Of a DNA stretch of 64,000 nt, positions 55,912 through 64,000 are shown piece by piece. Where the stretch lies: NCBI RefSeq assembly GCF_034377145.1, contig NZ_CP139707.1:939001-1003000 (forward strand), read 5' to 3'. The DNA is from Sulfitobacter sp. OXR-159. Lineage in GTDB: Bacteria; Pseudomonadota; Alphaproteobacteria; Rhodobacterales; Rhodobacteraceae. Under the pieces are notes generated by a model. That model was not told the DNA's origin. It did no database searches and saw nothing but the letters and a program-made list of their open reading frames with translations. The number at the start of each line of letters is the position of its first letter. Position 1 is the stretch's first letter. Both the position numbers and the translations under genes were made by a program.

Positions 55912-56232
55912 GTGCTAATTTATGGGCTGAAAAACTGTGACAGCTGTCGCAAGGCGAAAAAGGCGCTGCCAGAGGCGCAGTTGGTCGATGTTCGGGAGGC
56001 GGGCGTGCCAAGGGCGGTTTTAACGCAGGCCCATGAGCAATTTGGCGCGGCCTTGCTCAACACCCGCTCCACCACTTGGCGGGGGCTGGATGAAGAGACG
56101 CGCAAGCAGGCCCCGCTCGCCCTGATAGAAGCTCATCCAGCGCTGATGAAACGGCCTCTGATCTCGGTGGGTGACAAGCTATTTCTAGGTTGGAACAAAG
56201 AGATAGAAGCTGACGTTCATGCGATGCTTTAA
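55912..56232 (+). CDS. ArsC/Spx-family thioredoxin-fold protein
   Basis: 106-aa protein. The N-terminus is LIYGLKNCDSCRKAKKALPE, with CxxC and the ArsC-like beta-alpha start; the rest (TWRGLDEETRKQAPLALIEAHPALMKRPLISVGDKLFLGWN) is the Spx/YffB-like arrangement. It may act on glutathione adducts or as a reductase; arsenate reduction is not shown. The GTG at 55912 with GAGGGAGACG upstream is preferred; the longer frame has no site. Stops overlap by four bases with convergent DoxX. Confidence 0.85.
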   Translation: MLIYGLKNCDSCRKAKKALPEAQLVDVREAGVPRAVLTQAHEQFGAALLNTRSTTWRGLDEETRKQAPLALIEAHPALMKRPLISVGDKLFLGWNKEIEADVHAML

Positions 56233-56762
56233 CTTCGGCCTGTAATCAGCCGGTCCAGTGACAATGGGCCGGCTCCTTTGACGACGAGTACCAAAAGCAA
56301 GAACACCCAGAGCGCCCGCTGGTCAAGGATATGGGCATCGGGAAAGCGGTCGAACCACGCGCCAAGCGCGCTGCCATGGCCGTAAAGATCGGTGAGGGAT
56401 TGCACCACGACAAAGCCCACCATCGCCAGTGCCGCCAGTCGGGTCAGCAGGCCAAAGACAATGAGCAGCGGCAAGATAAATTCCGCCACCGTTCCGGCGA
56501 CGACGACGAGCCAATGGAACACCCCAAGCGCGTCACTGTCATAGCCTACGGCCTCAAACACGCGGGGGAAGATTTGCGCATAGGCTCCGGTGGATGGGGT
56601 AAGGAGGCCCAAGGGGCCGGGCCCGAGTTTGGTCAGCCCGGCATTCAGGAAATAGACCAGCAACACTGCGGCAAAGAGGAACCGGGCGAGGGTCGGAAGC
56701 AGCCAGTCGGCCCGCTCCAGACGGTCGGCGGCGTTGCGGTATAGGGTGAGAAGCTGGGTCAT
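56229..56762 (-). CDS. DoxX-family membrane protein of the bufferin operon
   Basis: 177-aa protein with four helices ([26 protein letters not shown] and [26 protein letters not shown] visible). DoxX members occur as the last gene in many DUF2282/DUF692/DUF2063 operons. A redox or metal role in the membrane is inferred from context. It overlaps the DUF2063 gene by four bases (ATGA), so it belongs to the operon. Confidence 0.87.
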   Translation of the reverse strand: MTQLLTLYRNAADRLERADWLLPTLARFLFAAVLLVYFLNAGLTKLGPGPLGLLTPSTGAYAQIFPRVFEAVGYDSDALGVFHWLVVVAGTVAEFILPLLIVFGLLTRLAALAMVGFVVVQSLTDLYGHGSALGAWFDRFPDAHILDQRALWVFLLLVLVVKGAGPLSLDRLITGRS

Positions 56763-57517
56763 TTACTGCCCTCCAAGGAAATTGCGCTGAAGACACCGTG
56801 GCTCAGGGCAAGGGTCAGGGCCGCGGCGAGGTTAAACGCTGGCTGGGCAGTCACCGTGGCGTCATGAGCCGCCCCAAACGGCACGCCGTCGGCGAGGTGG
56901 GAGAGCCAGTGCGCCGCGCCGGGCGGCAGCAGATGCGGCGCGGGATCATAGGCGGGGCGGGTGATTATCACATCCTGCGCTGCGCTGCGGGGCTTGGGCG
57001 CGTCCTCGGTGAAGTTATAGCGCCAGATGTCGAAAAGCGGCCAGTCTGACCGCAAGATGCGAGTGGCAGGCGCGAGGGTGAGCCTTGCCCCCATCACTGC
57101 ATCGGGGCCAAGCGTTTCAAAGACCTTCGGATCAAGCGGAACCGCGTCAGCCGCGTGATAGGAGGCACGCAGCGCGAGGTCGAGCTGTGCCGCATCGGCG
57201 AGGTAGCCAATCTTGGCCAAAGGGGCGAAAGCCGCGATAAAGGCGGGGAAATCCGTGCCGTAATGCATCATCATCGGTGATGTCGGCGGATGCGCCCGGA
57301 CGTAGAGGGGGGCCAGTTCGGCAAAGTTGCGGGCGCCGATCAGCTTGCGCACAAGGGGAAAGGCCACTTCGAGCGCGGCGATCAGGGAATGCGTGACGTT
57401 GTTGCGATAGACGCCATAGCGCGCGCCCGCCGGTTGCCCCCGGCCATCGCGCAGCCCATCGGGTGCAGACCGTGACGGATCAAGCAGGGCCGCGCGAAAG
57501 CTGTGTTGGTCGGTCAC
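56759..57517 (-). CDS. bufC: DUF2063 (BufC/HvfC-like) partner protein
   Basis: 252-aa protein. The N-terminal helical domain ([57 protein letters not shown]) is the DUF2063/HvfC-BufC domain, followed by a domain recognising the precursor ([14 protein letters not shown]). In bufferin and related clusters this protein assists the DUF692 oxidase in peptide recognition. It overlaps both neighbours by four bases, showing translational coupling. Confidence 0.88.
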   Translation of the reverse strand: MTDQHSFRAALLDPSRSAPDGLRDGRGQPAGARYGVYRNNVTHSLIAALEVAFPLVRKLIGARNFAELAPLYVRAHPPTSPMMMHYGTDFPAFIAAFAPLAKIGYLADAAQLDLALRASYHAADAVPLDPKVFETLGPDAVMGARLTLAPATRILRSDWPLFDIWRYNFTEDAPKPRSAAQDVIITRPAYDPAPHLLPPGAAHWLSHLADGVPFGAAHDATVTAQPAFNLAAALTLALSHGVFSAISLEGSK

Positions 57518-58359
57518 ACCAGCACCTCAGCGGCGCGGGTGGCTTCGGCCCGTAGGACGGGCCAGTCGGGCACGTCATTGTCCCACTCGACCAGCACCGG
57601 CTTTGGCCCGGTTTGGGCCAGCGTGTAGCTTAGCAGGTCCCAAACAGGATCGACGACCGGTTTGCCATGGCTGTCGATCAAAAGTGGCGCACCGTGATCG
57701 TCAGTGTCGTCATCATGGCCGCCCACATGAATCTCGCCAACATGGTCTGTCGGAAAGGCGTCGATGTAGCCCTGTGGCGACAGCCCGAGATTGGTGGCCG
57801 AAATGAAGACATTGTTGACATCCAGCAAGAGACCGCAGGAGGTGCGCGCTATAATCTCTGTCAAAAAGTCTGTTTCAGACAAGTCGGATTCCGCGAATGC
57901 AAGGTAGCTGGAGGGGTTTTCCAGCAGCATTTGCCGACCCAAGACATCTTGGACTTGGTTGATATGTGACGCCACACGGGTCAGCGTTTCCTCGGTGTAG
58001 GGCAGCGGAAGGAGATCGTTGAGATACTCCATCCCATGGGTCGACCACGCCAAATGTTCGGAGAAGGACGCGGGCTGCGTTCGGTCACAGAGGGTTTTGA
58101 GCCGTGCCAGATGGGCCGCGTCCAGCGGCCCTTCGCCCCCGATCGACAGGCCGACACCATGGACCGACAGGGCGAAACGTTCCTGCAATGCGCGCAGTTG
58201 CGCATGGGGGCGGCCGCCGTCGCCCATGTAGTTTTCGGCATGCACCTCGATCCAGCGGACTGGGCCAGGATCGGCCATCAAGCCATCGAAATGTCGAGAT
58301 TTAAATCCGACGCCGGGGGCATTGGGCAGTGTTGTAACAGGGGGGGTATCGTCGCGCAT
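57514..58359 (-). CDS. bufB: DUF692 multinuclear iron oxidase (BufB-like)
   Basis: 281-aa TIM-barrel enzyme of the MNIO/DUF692 family. Motifs: [39 protein letters not shown] (His), [10 protein letters not shown] (Glu-His), [11 protein letters not shown] (Glu), [16 protein letters not shown] and [10 protein letters not shown] (His). Known MNIO enzymes convert Cys residues of precursor peptides, here probably to thiooxazole. The ATG at 58359 with GGAGG five bases before is preferred to the ATG five codons upstream. It follows the precursor gene by 63 bases that hold a hairpin. Confidence 0.92.
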   Translation of the reverse strand: MRDDTPPVTTLPNAPGVGFKSRHFDGLMADPGPVRWIEVHAENYMGDGGRPHAQLRALQERFALSVHGVGLSIGGEGPLDAAHLARLKTLCDRTQPASFSEHLAWSTHGMEYLNDLLPLPYTEETLTRVASHINQVQDVLGRQMLLENPSSYLAFAESDLSETDFLTEIIARTSCGLLLDVNNVFISATNLGLSPQGYIDAFPTDHVGEIHVGGHDDDTDDHGAPLLIDSHGKPVVDPVWDLLSYTLAQTGPKPVLVEWDNDVPDWPVLRAEATRAAEVLV

Positions 58360-58387
58360 AACGGCCTCCGGCATGTTGCGGGGCGGG

Positions 58388-58414
58388 GTTCCGGGCGGGG
58401 ATGCCGCCCGGAAC
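58388..58414 (-). promoter_or_regulatory. Perfect hairpin between precursor and modifying-enzyme genes
   Basis: GTTCCGGGCGG and CCGCCCGGAAC are perfect 11-base arms around a 5-base loop, about 8 bases after the bufA stop. With no T-run it is likely a partial attenuator or mRNA-stability element that raises precursor over enzyme synthesis. Confidence 0.7.
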
Positions 58415-58422
58415 GCTATAGA

Positions 58423-58725
58423 TTAAGCGGGCAGGTCGCGGTCGAGCGCTTCCAAAGAGCCGGTCCGCTCGGTCCCGTCTGCCATCTCGGGCAGGTCGAT
58501 CTCGGCGCAGGTGCCTTCGTCAACGAGGGTCCATGCGTTGCCTTGGTAATCGGTCACAGAGGTGCCCGCGCAGGTGGTGCCGGGGCCCGCTGCGCAGTCG
58601 TTCTCACCGGCCAGCGAAACGCCAAAGCATTTCTCTTGCGAAGCGGCGGTGGCGGTGGTGGCGTGGCTGCTCAGCGCGGCGGCGACGGCCCCTGCGATGG
58701 CGGCGGTTTTGAGTGTGGTGGACAT
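58423..58725 (-). CDS. bufA: Bufferin precursor (DUF2282)
   Basis: 100-aa peptide with a signal peptide ([26 protein letters not shown]) and a mature part holding exactly four Cys (33, 44, 52, 73) in the DUF2282 order: [35 protein letters not shown], and GTCAEID. In described bufferins these Cys are modified by the DUF692 enzyme and bind Cu in the periplasm. The second half is acidic. GGAAGG precedes the ATG. The next three genes are the standard partners. Confidence 0.9.
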   Translation of the reverse strand: MSTTLKTAAIAGAVAAALSSHATTATAASQEKCFGVSLAGENDCAAGPGTTCAGTSVTDYQGNAWTLVDEGTCAEIDLPEMADGTERTGSLEALDRDLPA

Positions 58726-58843
58726 TGTCGTTTCCTTCCTGATGGTTTGAACAGGTTTACTAGAGCAGCCTGCTTCCTCACAAGCCAGTCACGAGGGAGT
58801 GCGTCACGGTCCCGTCAGAAATCACGCGGAAAACTAGCGAAAA

Positions 58844-58882
58844 TTGTAACCTTCCCGCGCAGGAAGGGAATGATTGTTACAA
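58844..58882. promoter_or_regulatory. Palindromic region upstream of bufA
   Basis: TTGTAAC at 58844-58850 and GTTACAA at 58876-58882 flank an inner inverted repeat CCTTCC-CGCGCA-GGAAGG (58850-58867). A second exact TTGTTACAA lies at 58937-58945, beyond the thrS terminator. The plus strand reads TGTAACC-16 bases-GAATG, reminiscent of ECF-sigma promoters, but this points away from bufA. Likely a control region of bufA whose factor cannot be named. Confidence 0.45.
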
Positions 58883-58931
58883 AAACGCTCCGGCGGGCAG
58901 GGGGCAAGCTGCCCGCAAGACCGCCGGAGCG
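58881..58931 (-). terminator. Rho-independent terminator of thrS
   Basis: Read on the minus strand, CGCTCCGGCGG pairs with CCGCCGGAGCG, with an inner stem (GGGCAG/CTGCCC), and is followed by TTTTTGT. It lies about 20 bases after the thrS stop and upstream of the bufA promoter region. Confidence 0.88.
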
Positions 58932-58949
58932 CAGATTTGTTACAAGCCG

Positions 58950-60896
58950 TTAGCGCAGGTCAGGCGGGGTCGCGTCCTGCGCCAGTTCGGCGGTGAGTGC
59001 ATCCAGCGGCTGCACCGAAGTCTGCTTTTGCCCCAGACGGCGCACGGAAACGGTACGCTCTTCAACCTCACGCGCCCCGACGGCGAGGATCACCGGCACT
59101 TTGCCGACCGAATGCTCACGGACTTTGTAGTTGATCTTCTCATTACGCATGTCGGCTTCCGCACGCACACCAGCGGCTTTCAGGGTCTCGACGACCTCGG
59201 CCACATAGTCATCCGCTTCAGACGTGATGGAGGCCACGACCACCTGACGCGGGGCCAGCCAGAAGGGCAGCTTGCCCGCGTGTTCTTCGATCAGGATGCC
59301 GATGAAACGCTCGAAACTGCCCAAAGTGGCGCGGTGCAGCATCACAGGGCGGTGCTTGTTGCCGTCCTGCCCAATGAAGCTCGCCTCCAGCCGCTCGGGC
59401 AGGTTGGCATCGACCTGTAGGGTGCCGCATTGCCAGTTGCGCCCGATGGCGTCGGTCAGAGTGAACTCCAGCTTCGGCCCGTAGAAAGCGCCTTCGCCCT
59501 CCAGCACCTCAAAGTCATAGCCCGCGGCCTTGCAAGCATCGCCAAGCGCCTGCTCCATATTGTCCCATGTCTCATCGGAACCGATCCGCTTTTCGGGGCG
59601 GGTGGAGAGCTTGATGGTCCAGTTCTCAAACCCGAGGTCGGCATAGACCTTCGACAGAAAGGCGATGAACTTGGCGGTTTCCGAGGTGATCTGATCCTCG
59701 GCGCAGAAGATATGCCCATCGTCTTGGGTAAAGCCGCGCACCCGCATGATGCCATGCAGCGCCCCCGAAGGCTCATAGCGCGCGCAGGATCCGAACTCGG
59801 CCATCCTGAGCGGCAGGTCGCGGTAGGATTTCAGGCCCTGGTTAAACACCTGCACGTGACAGGGGCAGTTCATCGGCTTGAGCGCGTTCACCGCCTTTTC
59901 GCGGGCATGCTCCTCATCGACCTCAACGATGAACATGTTCTCTTGGTATTTGTCCCAGTGGCCGGATTTTTCCCACAGTTTGCGGTCGACGACCTGCGGG
60001 GTGTTCACCTCGACATAGCCGTCGCGGTCCTGCATGCGGCGCATGTAGTCCTGCAAGGTGGTGTAGATGCGCCAGCCGTTGGGGTGCCAGAAGACTTGGC
60101 CCGGTGCCTCTTCCTGCATGTGGAACAGGCCCATCTCTTTGCCCAGCTTGCGGTGGTCGCGCTTGGCGGCTTCTTCGAGCATGTTGAGATGCGCGCGCAG
60201 CTTTTCCTTGCCGGTGAAGGCCACGCCGTAGATGCGTTGCAGCATCGCGCGGTCACTGTCGCCGCGCCAATAGGCACCGGCGATGGACATCAGCTTGAAC
60301 GCATCGCCTGGCACTTGGCCGGTGTGTTGCAGGTGCGGGCCACGGCAGAGGTCTTGCCAATCGCCGTGCCAATACATCCGCAAAGGCTCATCGCCGGGGA
60401 TCGCGTTGATCAGCTCTACTTTATAGGGCTCGTTCAAGTCTTCGTAATGTTTGATCGCGCGGGCGCGGTCCCAAACCTCGGTCCGGACGGCATCGCGTTT
60501 GTTGATGATCTCTTTCATCTTCTTTTCGATCGCGCCGAGGTCTTCTGGGGTGAAGGGCTCTTTGCGGTCAAAGTCGTAGTACCAGCCATCCTTGATCACC
60601 GGGCCGATGGTGACCTTGGTGTCGGGCCAGATTTCCTGCACGGCGCGGGCCATGATATGCGCGAGATCGTGGCGCACCAGTTCATTGGCCTGTTCTTCGT
60701 CGGCCATGGTGTGGATCGCAATGTCGGCGTCCGCTTCGATCGGCCACGCCAGATCGAAATGCGCACCGTTGACGGTGGCGCTGATGGCCTTTTTGCCCAA
60801 GGATTTTGAGATCTCGGCAGCCACTTCGCCAGCGGTGATACCAGCGTCATATTGGCGGCTATTGCCATCGGGAAGGGTGAGGGAGATTTGGGCCAT
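58950..60896 (-). CDS. thrS: Threonyl-tRNA synthetase
   Basis: 648-aa class II synthetase. TGS domain (residues 1-60), the editing-like second domain with [16 protein letters not shown] and [10 protein letters not shown], the catalytic core with [13 protein letters not shown] (as [15 protein letters not shown]) and the [18 protein letters not shown] motif, and a C-terminal anticodon-binding domain. Length is normal. No T-box is expected in this phylum and none is seen. Followed by a strong terminator. Confidence 0.97.
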   Translation of the reverse strand: MAQISLTLPDGNSRQYDAGITAGEVAAEISKSLGKKAISATVNGAHFDLAWPIEADADIAIHTMADEEQANELVRHDLAHIMARAVQEIWPDTKVTIGPVIKDGWYYDFDRKEPFTPEDLGAIEKKMKEIINKRDAVRTEVWDRARAIKHYEDLNEPYKVELINAIPGDEPLRMYWHGDWQDLCRGPHLQHTGQVPGDAFKLMSIAGAYWRGDSDRAMLQRIYGVAFTGKEKLRAHLNMLEEAAKRDHRKLGKEMGLFHMQEEAPGQVFWHPNGWRIYTTLQDYMRRMQDRDGYVEVNTPQVVDRKLWEKSGHWDKYQENMFIVEVDEEHAREKAVNALKPMNCPCHVQVFNQGLKSYRDLPLRMAEFGSCARYEPSGALHGIMRVRGFTQDDGHIFCAEDQITSETAKFIAFLSKVYADLGFENWTIKLSTRPEKRIGSDETWDNMEQALGDACKAAGYDFEVLEGEGAFYGPKLEFTLTDAIGRNWQCGTLQVDANLPERLEASFIGQDGNKHRPVMLHRATLGSFERFIGILIEEHAGKLPFWLAPRQVVVASITSEADDYVAEVVETLKAAGVRAEADMRNEKINYKVREHSVGKVPVILAVGAREVEERTVSVRRLGQKQTSVQPLDALTAELAQDATPPDLR

Positions 60897-61069
60897 CTTG
60901 GGCGCTCCTCGTCGGTTTGGCGCCTACGAGACGCCCGGTTGCGGGTTATGTGTTGCGCCTATGTGGCGGGGCGGGGGCGTTTTGTCAATGCGAGCGGGAC
61001 CTTGGGCAGGCAAGTTGCGGCCCTGCGGCGGCGCGCTATGTCAGGCGGGCAACAACGAGGATGGGTCGC

Positions 61070-62356
61070 ATGCAAGACGACACGGCGCAGCGCGCTTTCG
61101 AGACGATTTCGGGGGCGGATGACCCGGCACCGGGGTTGGACGACAAGGCGCAGCGGGCCGAGGCGCGTAATGGGCTGCGCCATATCCTGTCGTTGTCGAT
61201 GACAAAAGTGGCCGATGGGCTGATCGATCCCAAGCTGGTGTTGGCGTGGCTGCTGAGTGCCCTCGGCGCGCCTGCGGTCTTTGCGGGGGCCTTAGTGCCG
61301 ATCCGCGAGGCCGGATCGCTTTTGCCGCAGATCGCGCTGGCGGGCGTGGTGCAGCGCATGGCGCGGCGCAAATGGGCTTGGGTGTGGGGCTCGGTCGGGC
61401 AGGGCGTGGCGGCGGCGCTGATCGCCCTCGCCGCGCTGAGCCTTGAGGGGGCCACGGCGGGCTATGCCATCTGCGCGGCCCTCGCGCTGCTGGCCGTTTG
61501 CCGCGCCGCCTGTTCGGTGTCGTTCAAGGAAATTCTGGGCAAGACCGTGGGCAAAACCCGGCGTGGATCGGTGACCGGTTTGGCGGGGTCCGTGTCCTCG
61601 GTCGGGGTGGTGATCTTCGCCGGGCTCTTGATGTCGGGCCTGTTTCAAAGCCGCGGTGTCGTCGTGGTGGCGATTGCGCTGGCGGCGGGGCTTTGGGTCG
61701 CGGCGGCGCTGCTTTTTTCAACGATCAAAGAAACGCCGAGCGAGACCGAAAAGGCCGATGGCGTGGATTTCAAACTGCTGCGCGGCAATCGCGACCTGTG
61801 GCTGTTCATTCTGGTGCGTGGGCTTTTGGTATCGACCGCCCTTGCGCCGCCCTATCTGGTCGTGCTGGCCGGATCGTCGGAGGGCGGGCAGTTGGGGCAG
61901 TTGGGCGCCTTGGTGCTGGCCTCGGCATTGGCATCCTTGGTCAGCTCATATGTCTGGGGGCGGCTGTCAGATATGTCGAGCCGCCGGGTGCTGATGCTGA
62001 CGGGCATCGTCGGCGCGGTGGCGATCGCCTTGGCGGTGGGGCTGTGGTTCCTTGGTTTGGCGCAGGCGGTTTGGGCGATGCCCGGCGTGCTGTTCATCCT
62101 GATGATCGCTTATCATGGCGTCCGGCAGGGGCGCTCGACCTATCTGGTCGACATGGCCCCGAAAGACCACCGCGCCGCCTATGCCGCCGTGAGCAATACG
62201 GTGATCGGATTGCTTTTGCTGCTGGCCGGGGTGCTGGGCGGTGGTGCTGCGCTGATCGGGGCGCAGGCGACGCTAATGCTCTTTGCCGTGATGGCGGTTG
62301 CCGCCGCGGTTCTGGCCCATTGGCTGCCGGAGGTTGAGCATCTTTCCGAGGACTGA
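61070..62356 (+). CDS. MFS transporter
   Basis: 428-aa membrane protein with an about 45-residue charged N-terminal extension before the first helix (RNGLRHILSLSMTKVADGLI). About 12 helices; the segment VSSYVWGRLSDMSSRRVLMLTG carries the MFS loop (G-R-L-S-D). A G/D-rich extended middle loop (IKETPSETEKADGVDFKLLR) separates the halves. The substrate is unknown. The ATG at 61070 lies 9 bases after ACGAGG; an ATG three codons earlier is too close to it. Confidence 0.83.
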   Translation: MQDDTAQRAFETISGADDPAPGLDDKAQRAEARNGLRHILSLSMTKVADGLIDPKLVLAWLLSALGAPAVFAGALVPIREAGSLLPQIALAGVVQRMARRKWAWVWGSVGQGVAAALIALAALSLEGATAGYAICAALALLAVCRAACSVSFKEILGKTVGKTRRGSVTGLAGSVSSVGVVIFAGLLMSGLFQSRGVVVVAIALAAGLWVAAALLFSTIKETPSETEKADGVDFKLLRGNRDLWLFILVRGLLVSTALAPPYLVVLAGSSEGGQLGQLGALVLASALASLVSSYVWGRLSDMSSRRVLMLTGIVGAVAIALAVGLWFLGLAQAVWAMPGVLFILMIAYHGVRQGRSTYLVDMAPKDHRAAYAAVSNTVIGLLLLLAGVLGGGAALIGAQATLMLFAVMAVAAAVLAHWLPEVEHLSED

Positions 62357-62407
62357 CTTGCCCTCATCCGCGGCGATGCCCATGATTGGGCCAAAGACGG
62401 AGGCAGC

Positions 62408-63160
62408 ATGTCAGACAGTAAATTCATCGACACGCCGCAGGGACGGCGCATCGCCTATCACAAGACCGACGGGGCGGGGCCCTGCGTTGTTTTCCTCGGC
62501 GGGCTGAAGTCCGACATGATGGGGACCAAGGCGGTCTATCTCGAAGACTGGGCGCGGGCCGAGGGGCGGGCCTTTCTGCGGTTCGACTACTCCGGTCATG
62601 GGGAATCCTCGGGCAGCTTTGCCGAAGGCTGCATCGGCGATTGGCACGAAGATACGCTGGCTGCAGTTACGGCGCTGACCGAGGGGCCGCTGATCGTTGT
62701 GGGGTCGTCCATGGGGGGCTGGCAGGCGCTGCTGTTGGCGCGGCAGCGGCCTGAGCGTATTGCCGGGCTGGTCGGCATCGCGGCTGCACCTGATTTTACC
62801 GAAGACGGATACTGGGCGAACTTCACCGAGGCGCAGAAACAGACGTTGGCAGAGGTCGGGCAGGTCGAACTGCCGTCGGACTATATGGAGCCCTATGTCA
62901 TCACCCGCCGCATGATCGAGGATGGGCGCAAGCGGCTGGTGCTGCGGGAAGCGCTCGACTTGCCGTTCCCCGTGCGGCTGCTGCAGGGCACGGCGGACAC
63001 CGCCGTCAGCACGGCCACGGCGGTGCGGCTACTGGAGCACGCGCAGAGCCCTGATATGCAACTGACGCTGGTCAAAGACGCCGATCACCGCTTCTCAGAT
63101 GCGCGCTGTCTGGCGATGATCGTCGCGGCAATAAACGAGGTTACCGGTAGAGAGGGCTGA
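62408..63160 (+). CDS. Alpha/beta hydrolase (serine type)
   Basis: 250-aa hydrolase. Oxyanion segment VVFLGGLKSDMMGTKA, nucleophile elbow VVGSSMGGWQALL (GSSMG with Ser), acid near LLQGTADTAVS and His in KDADHRFSD complete the triad. No signal peptide. It resembles BAAT/palmitoyl-esterase-like carboxylesterases. It follows the MFS gene by 51 bases. Substrate unknown. Confidence 0.87.
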   Translation: MSDSKFIDTPQGRRIAYHKTDGAGPCVVFLGGLKSDMMGTKAVYLEDWARAEGRAFLRFDYSGHGESSGSFAEGCIGDWHEDTLAAVTALTEGPLIVVGSSMGGWQALLLARQRPERIAGLVGIAAAPDFTEDGYWANFTEAQKQTLAEVGQVELPSDYMEPYVITRRMIEDGRKRLVLREALDLPFPVRLLQGTADTAVSTATAVRLLEHAQSPDMQLTLVKDADHRFSDARCLAMIVAAINEVTGREG

Positions 63161-63256
63161 CCCAAGGCGCGGGCATGGAACCGCCGATAAGGTCGCGCCC
63201 CCGATGCCACCCCAAACCACCCATGCTAAGAGACCGCCAAACCCAAGGGGGACGGC

Positions 63257-63310
63257 ATGAAACCACGTCATTTCAACCGCATACCGCAGCGGATCCTGCG
63301 CAATGGCTGA
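63257..63310 (+). CDS. Possible 17-codon leader peptide
   Basis: A tiny frame (MKPRHFNRIPQRILRNG) with a good ribosome site (AAGGGGGAC) whose stop overlaps the first codons of the next hydrolase gene. It is strongly basic. It could be a translated leader coupled to the hydrolase; the Shine-Dalgarno sequence and overlap are the only support. Confidence 0.3.
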   Translation: MKPRHFNRIPQRILRNG

Positions 63311-64000
63311 GCCGCTTGTTCTGCTGCCCGGCATGATGTGCGACGCCCGTGTCTTTACACCACAGGTCCGAGCGCTCTCCCCGCGCAGCACGGTGGTGTT
63401 GGCTCCGATCACCCAAGGAGAACGGATCGAAGAGATCGCCTCGGGCCTTTTGGATCAACTGCCACCGCGTTTCGCGTTGGTGGGGCAGGGCATGGGCGGT
63501 GTGGTGGCGCTGGAGCTTTTGCGTCGCGCCCCCGACCGGATCAGCCGCATTGCCTTGCTGGCGACGCAGGTGCTGGCCGAACTGCCCGCCATCGCCGCGG
63601 ACCGGGAGCCGCAGATCATCATGGCGCAATCCGGCAAGCTGGGGGAGGCGATGCAGGCGCGGATGGCCTCGGGCTTTCTCGCCCCCGGCAAGGGACGGGG
63701 CGAGGTGCTGACCCGCGCGATGGAAATGGCCGAGACACTGGGCGGCGATACCTTTGTGCGCCAGTCCCGTGCCCTGCAACGGCGGCGGGACCAGCAAGCG
63801 GTGCTGCGCAAATGCAAGGTGCCGGCACTGGTGCTTTGTGGGGAGCATGACGCGCTGTGCCCCGTCAAACGCCACGCCTTCATGGCCGAGATGATCCCCT
63901 ACGCCAAGCTGACGGTGCTGGAGGATGCAGGCCATTGGCCCAGCCTAGAGGCACCAGAGGCCACAACCGCCGCGCTGCGCGACTGGCTGCATCAACCTCT
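63303..64000 (+). CDS. Alpha/beta-hydrolase-fold protein lacking the nucleophile, partial
   Basis: First 232 residues of a protein cut by the window end. The fold is clear: LVLLPGMMCDARVFTPQV, nucleophile elbow LVGQGMGGVVALELL, VLCGEHDALCP and LEDAGHWPSLEAPEA with the His. The elbow has Gly63 where Ser is normal (GxSxG reads GQGMG), so an ordinary esterase triad is not present. Translation may be coupled to a small upstream frame. It follows the serine hydrolase by about 140 bases. Confidence 0.8.
   Translation, partial: MAEPLVLLPGMMCDARVFTPQVRALSPRSTVVLAPITQGERIEEIASGLLDQLPPRFALVGQGMGGVVALELLRRAPDRISRIALLATQVLAELPAIAADREPQIIMAQSGKLGEAMQARMASGFLAPGKGRGEVLTRAMEMAETLGGDTFVRQSRALQRRRDQQAVLRKCKVPALVLCGEHDALCPVKRHAFMAEMIPYAKLTVLEDAGHWPSLEAPEATTAALRDWLHQP

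Noticed and set aside
63095..63412. Minus-strand frame with a hydrophobic stretch (FHAVPLGFGGLLAWVVWGG)
   Set aside because: It overlaps the ends of two well-supported plus-strand genes, and no ribosome site is seen; the hydrophobic run is short. I leave it out but note the membrane-like segment.

Overview
The window looks like chromosomal DNA of a marine alphaproteobacterium of the Roseobacter group (Rhodobacteraceae), possibly Sulfitobacter or a near relative. The evidence is high-GC coding sequence, a PccR/ScfR regulator with TTTGCAAA sites beside pccB, pccB/pccA/methylmalonyl-CoA mutase in one neighbourhood, a short 446-aa ProS followed by lolC-lolD, the hdaA-ppk-ppx order, BetI-BetB-BetA, LdtR, SdhE and several small lipoproteins typical of the group. 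The genus is an inference from gene content. I found no rRNA, tRNA, CRISPR array, phage module or IS transposase.

Layout. 1-4.5 kb: end of an MgtE-like transporter, 5-formyl-THF cyclo-ligase, YmdB-like phosphoesterase, SLC13 permease and an APH-fold protein. 4.5-6.4 kb: an isolated gene for a 506-aa protein with 29 tandem GSGSGGTK units. 6.4-12.5 kb: bile-acid-type symporter, a second SLC13 permease, YebC, divergent ArgP/LysE and a DMT exporter. 12.6-16.5 kb: betI-betB-betA with a BetI-type operator. 16.5-29.2 kb: thermonuclease, PccR, a Bcr-type MFS pump, and the propionyl-CoA pathway (pccB, pccA, scpA) interleaved with small envelope proteins. 29.2-31.4 kb: TerB/DnaJ protein, EEP nuclease and a small exported protein. 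31.4-37 kb (minus strand): perM-like, hdaA, ppk, ppx. 37.3-41.2 kb: proS, DUF2937, lolC, lolD. 41.2-45.6 kb (minus): metalloprotease-like lipoprotein, AT-rich HNH gene, parE, Doc toxin and Phd antitoxin. 45.6-55.5 kb: epoxide-hydrolase-like enzyme, MATE pump, aspartate aminotransferase, XRE regulator, sdhE, ldtR, DUF1194, gloA, thyA-folA, a P450 and a His-rich exported protein. 55.5-58.7 kb: cold-shock protein, ArsC/Spx-like protein and a bufferin-type operon (DoxX, DUF2063, DUF692/MNIO, DUF2282 precursor). 58.9-64 kb: thrS, MFS transporter and two alpha/beta hydrolases, the last cut by the window edge.

How the genes work together. PccB+PccA convert propionyl-CoA to methylmalonyl-CoA, ScpA isomerises that to succinyl-CoA, and PccR probably controls entry through the TTTGCAAA sites; the epimerase is not in the window. 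BetB/BetA oxidise choline to glycine betaine under BetI. Ppk/Ppx make and degrade polyphosphate. The DUF2282/DUF692/DUF2063/DoxX operon matches the recently described bufferin systems, in which a multinuclear iron oxidase modifies cysteines of a small exported copper-binding peptide.

Most worth a second look: the GSGSGGTK repeat protein; the bufferin operon with a perfect hairpin between precursor and enzyme genes; the AT-rich HNH gene whose TTG start overlaps the parE stop, next to a palindrome-rich spacer; a Doc toxin with an altered motif; and perfect inverted repeats that run into the start codons of the thermonuclease and P450 genes.
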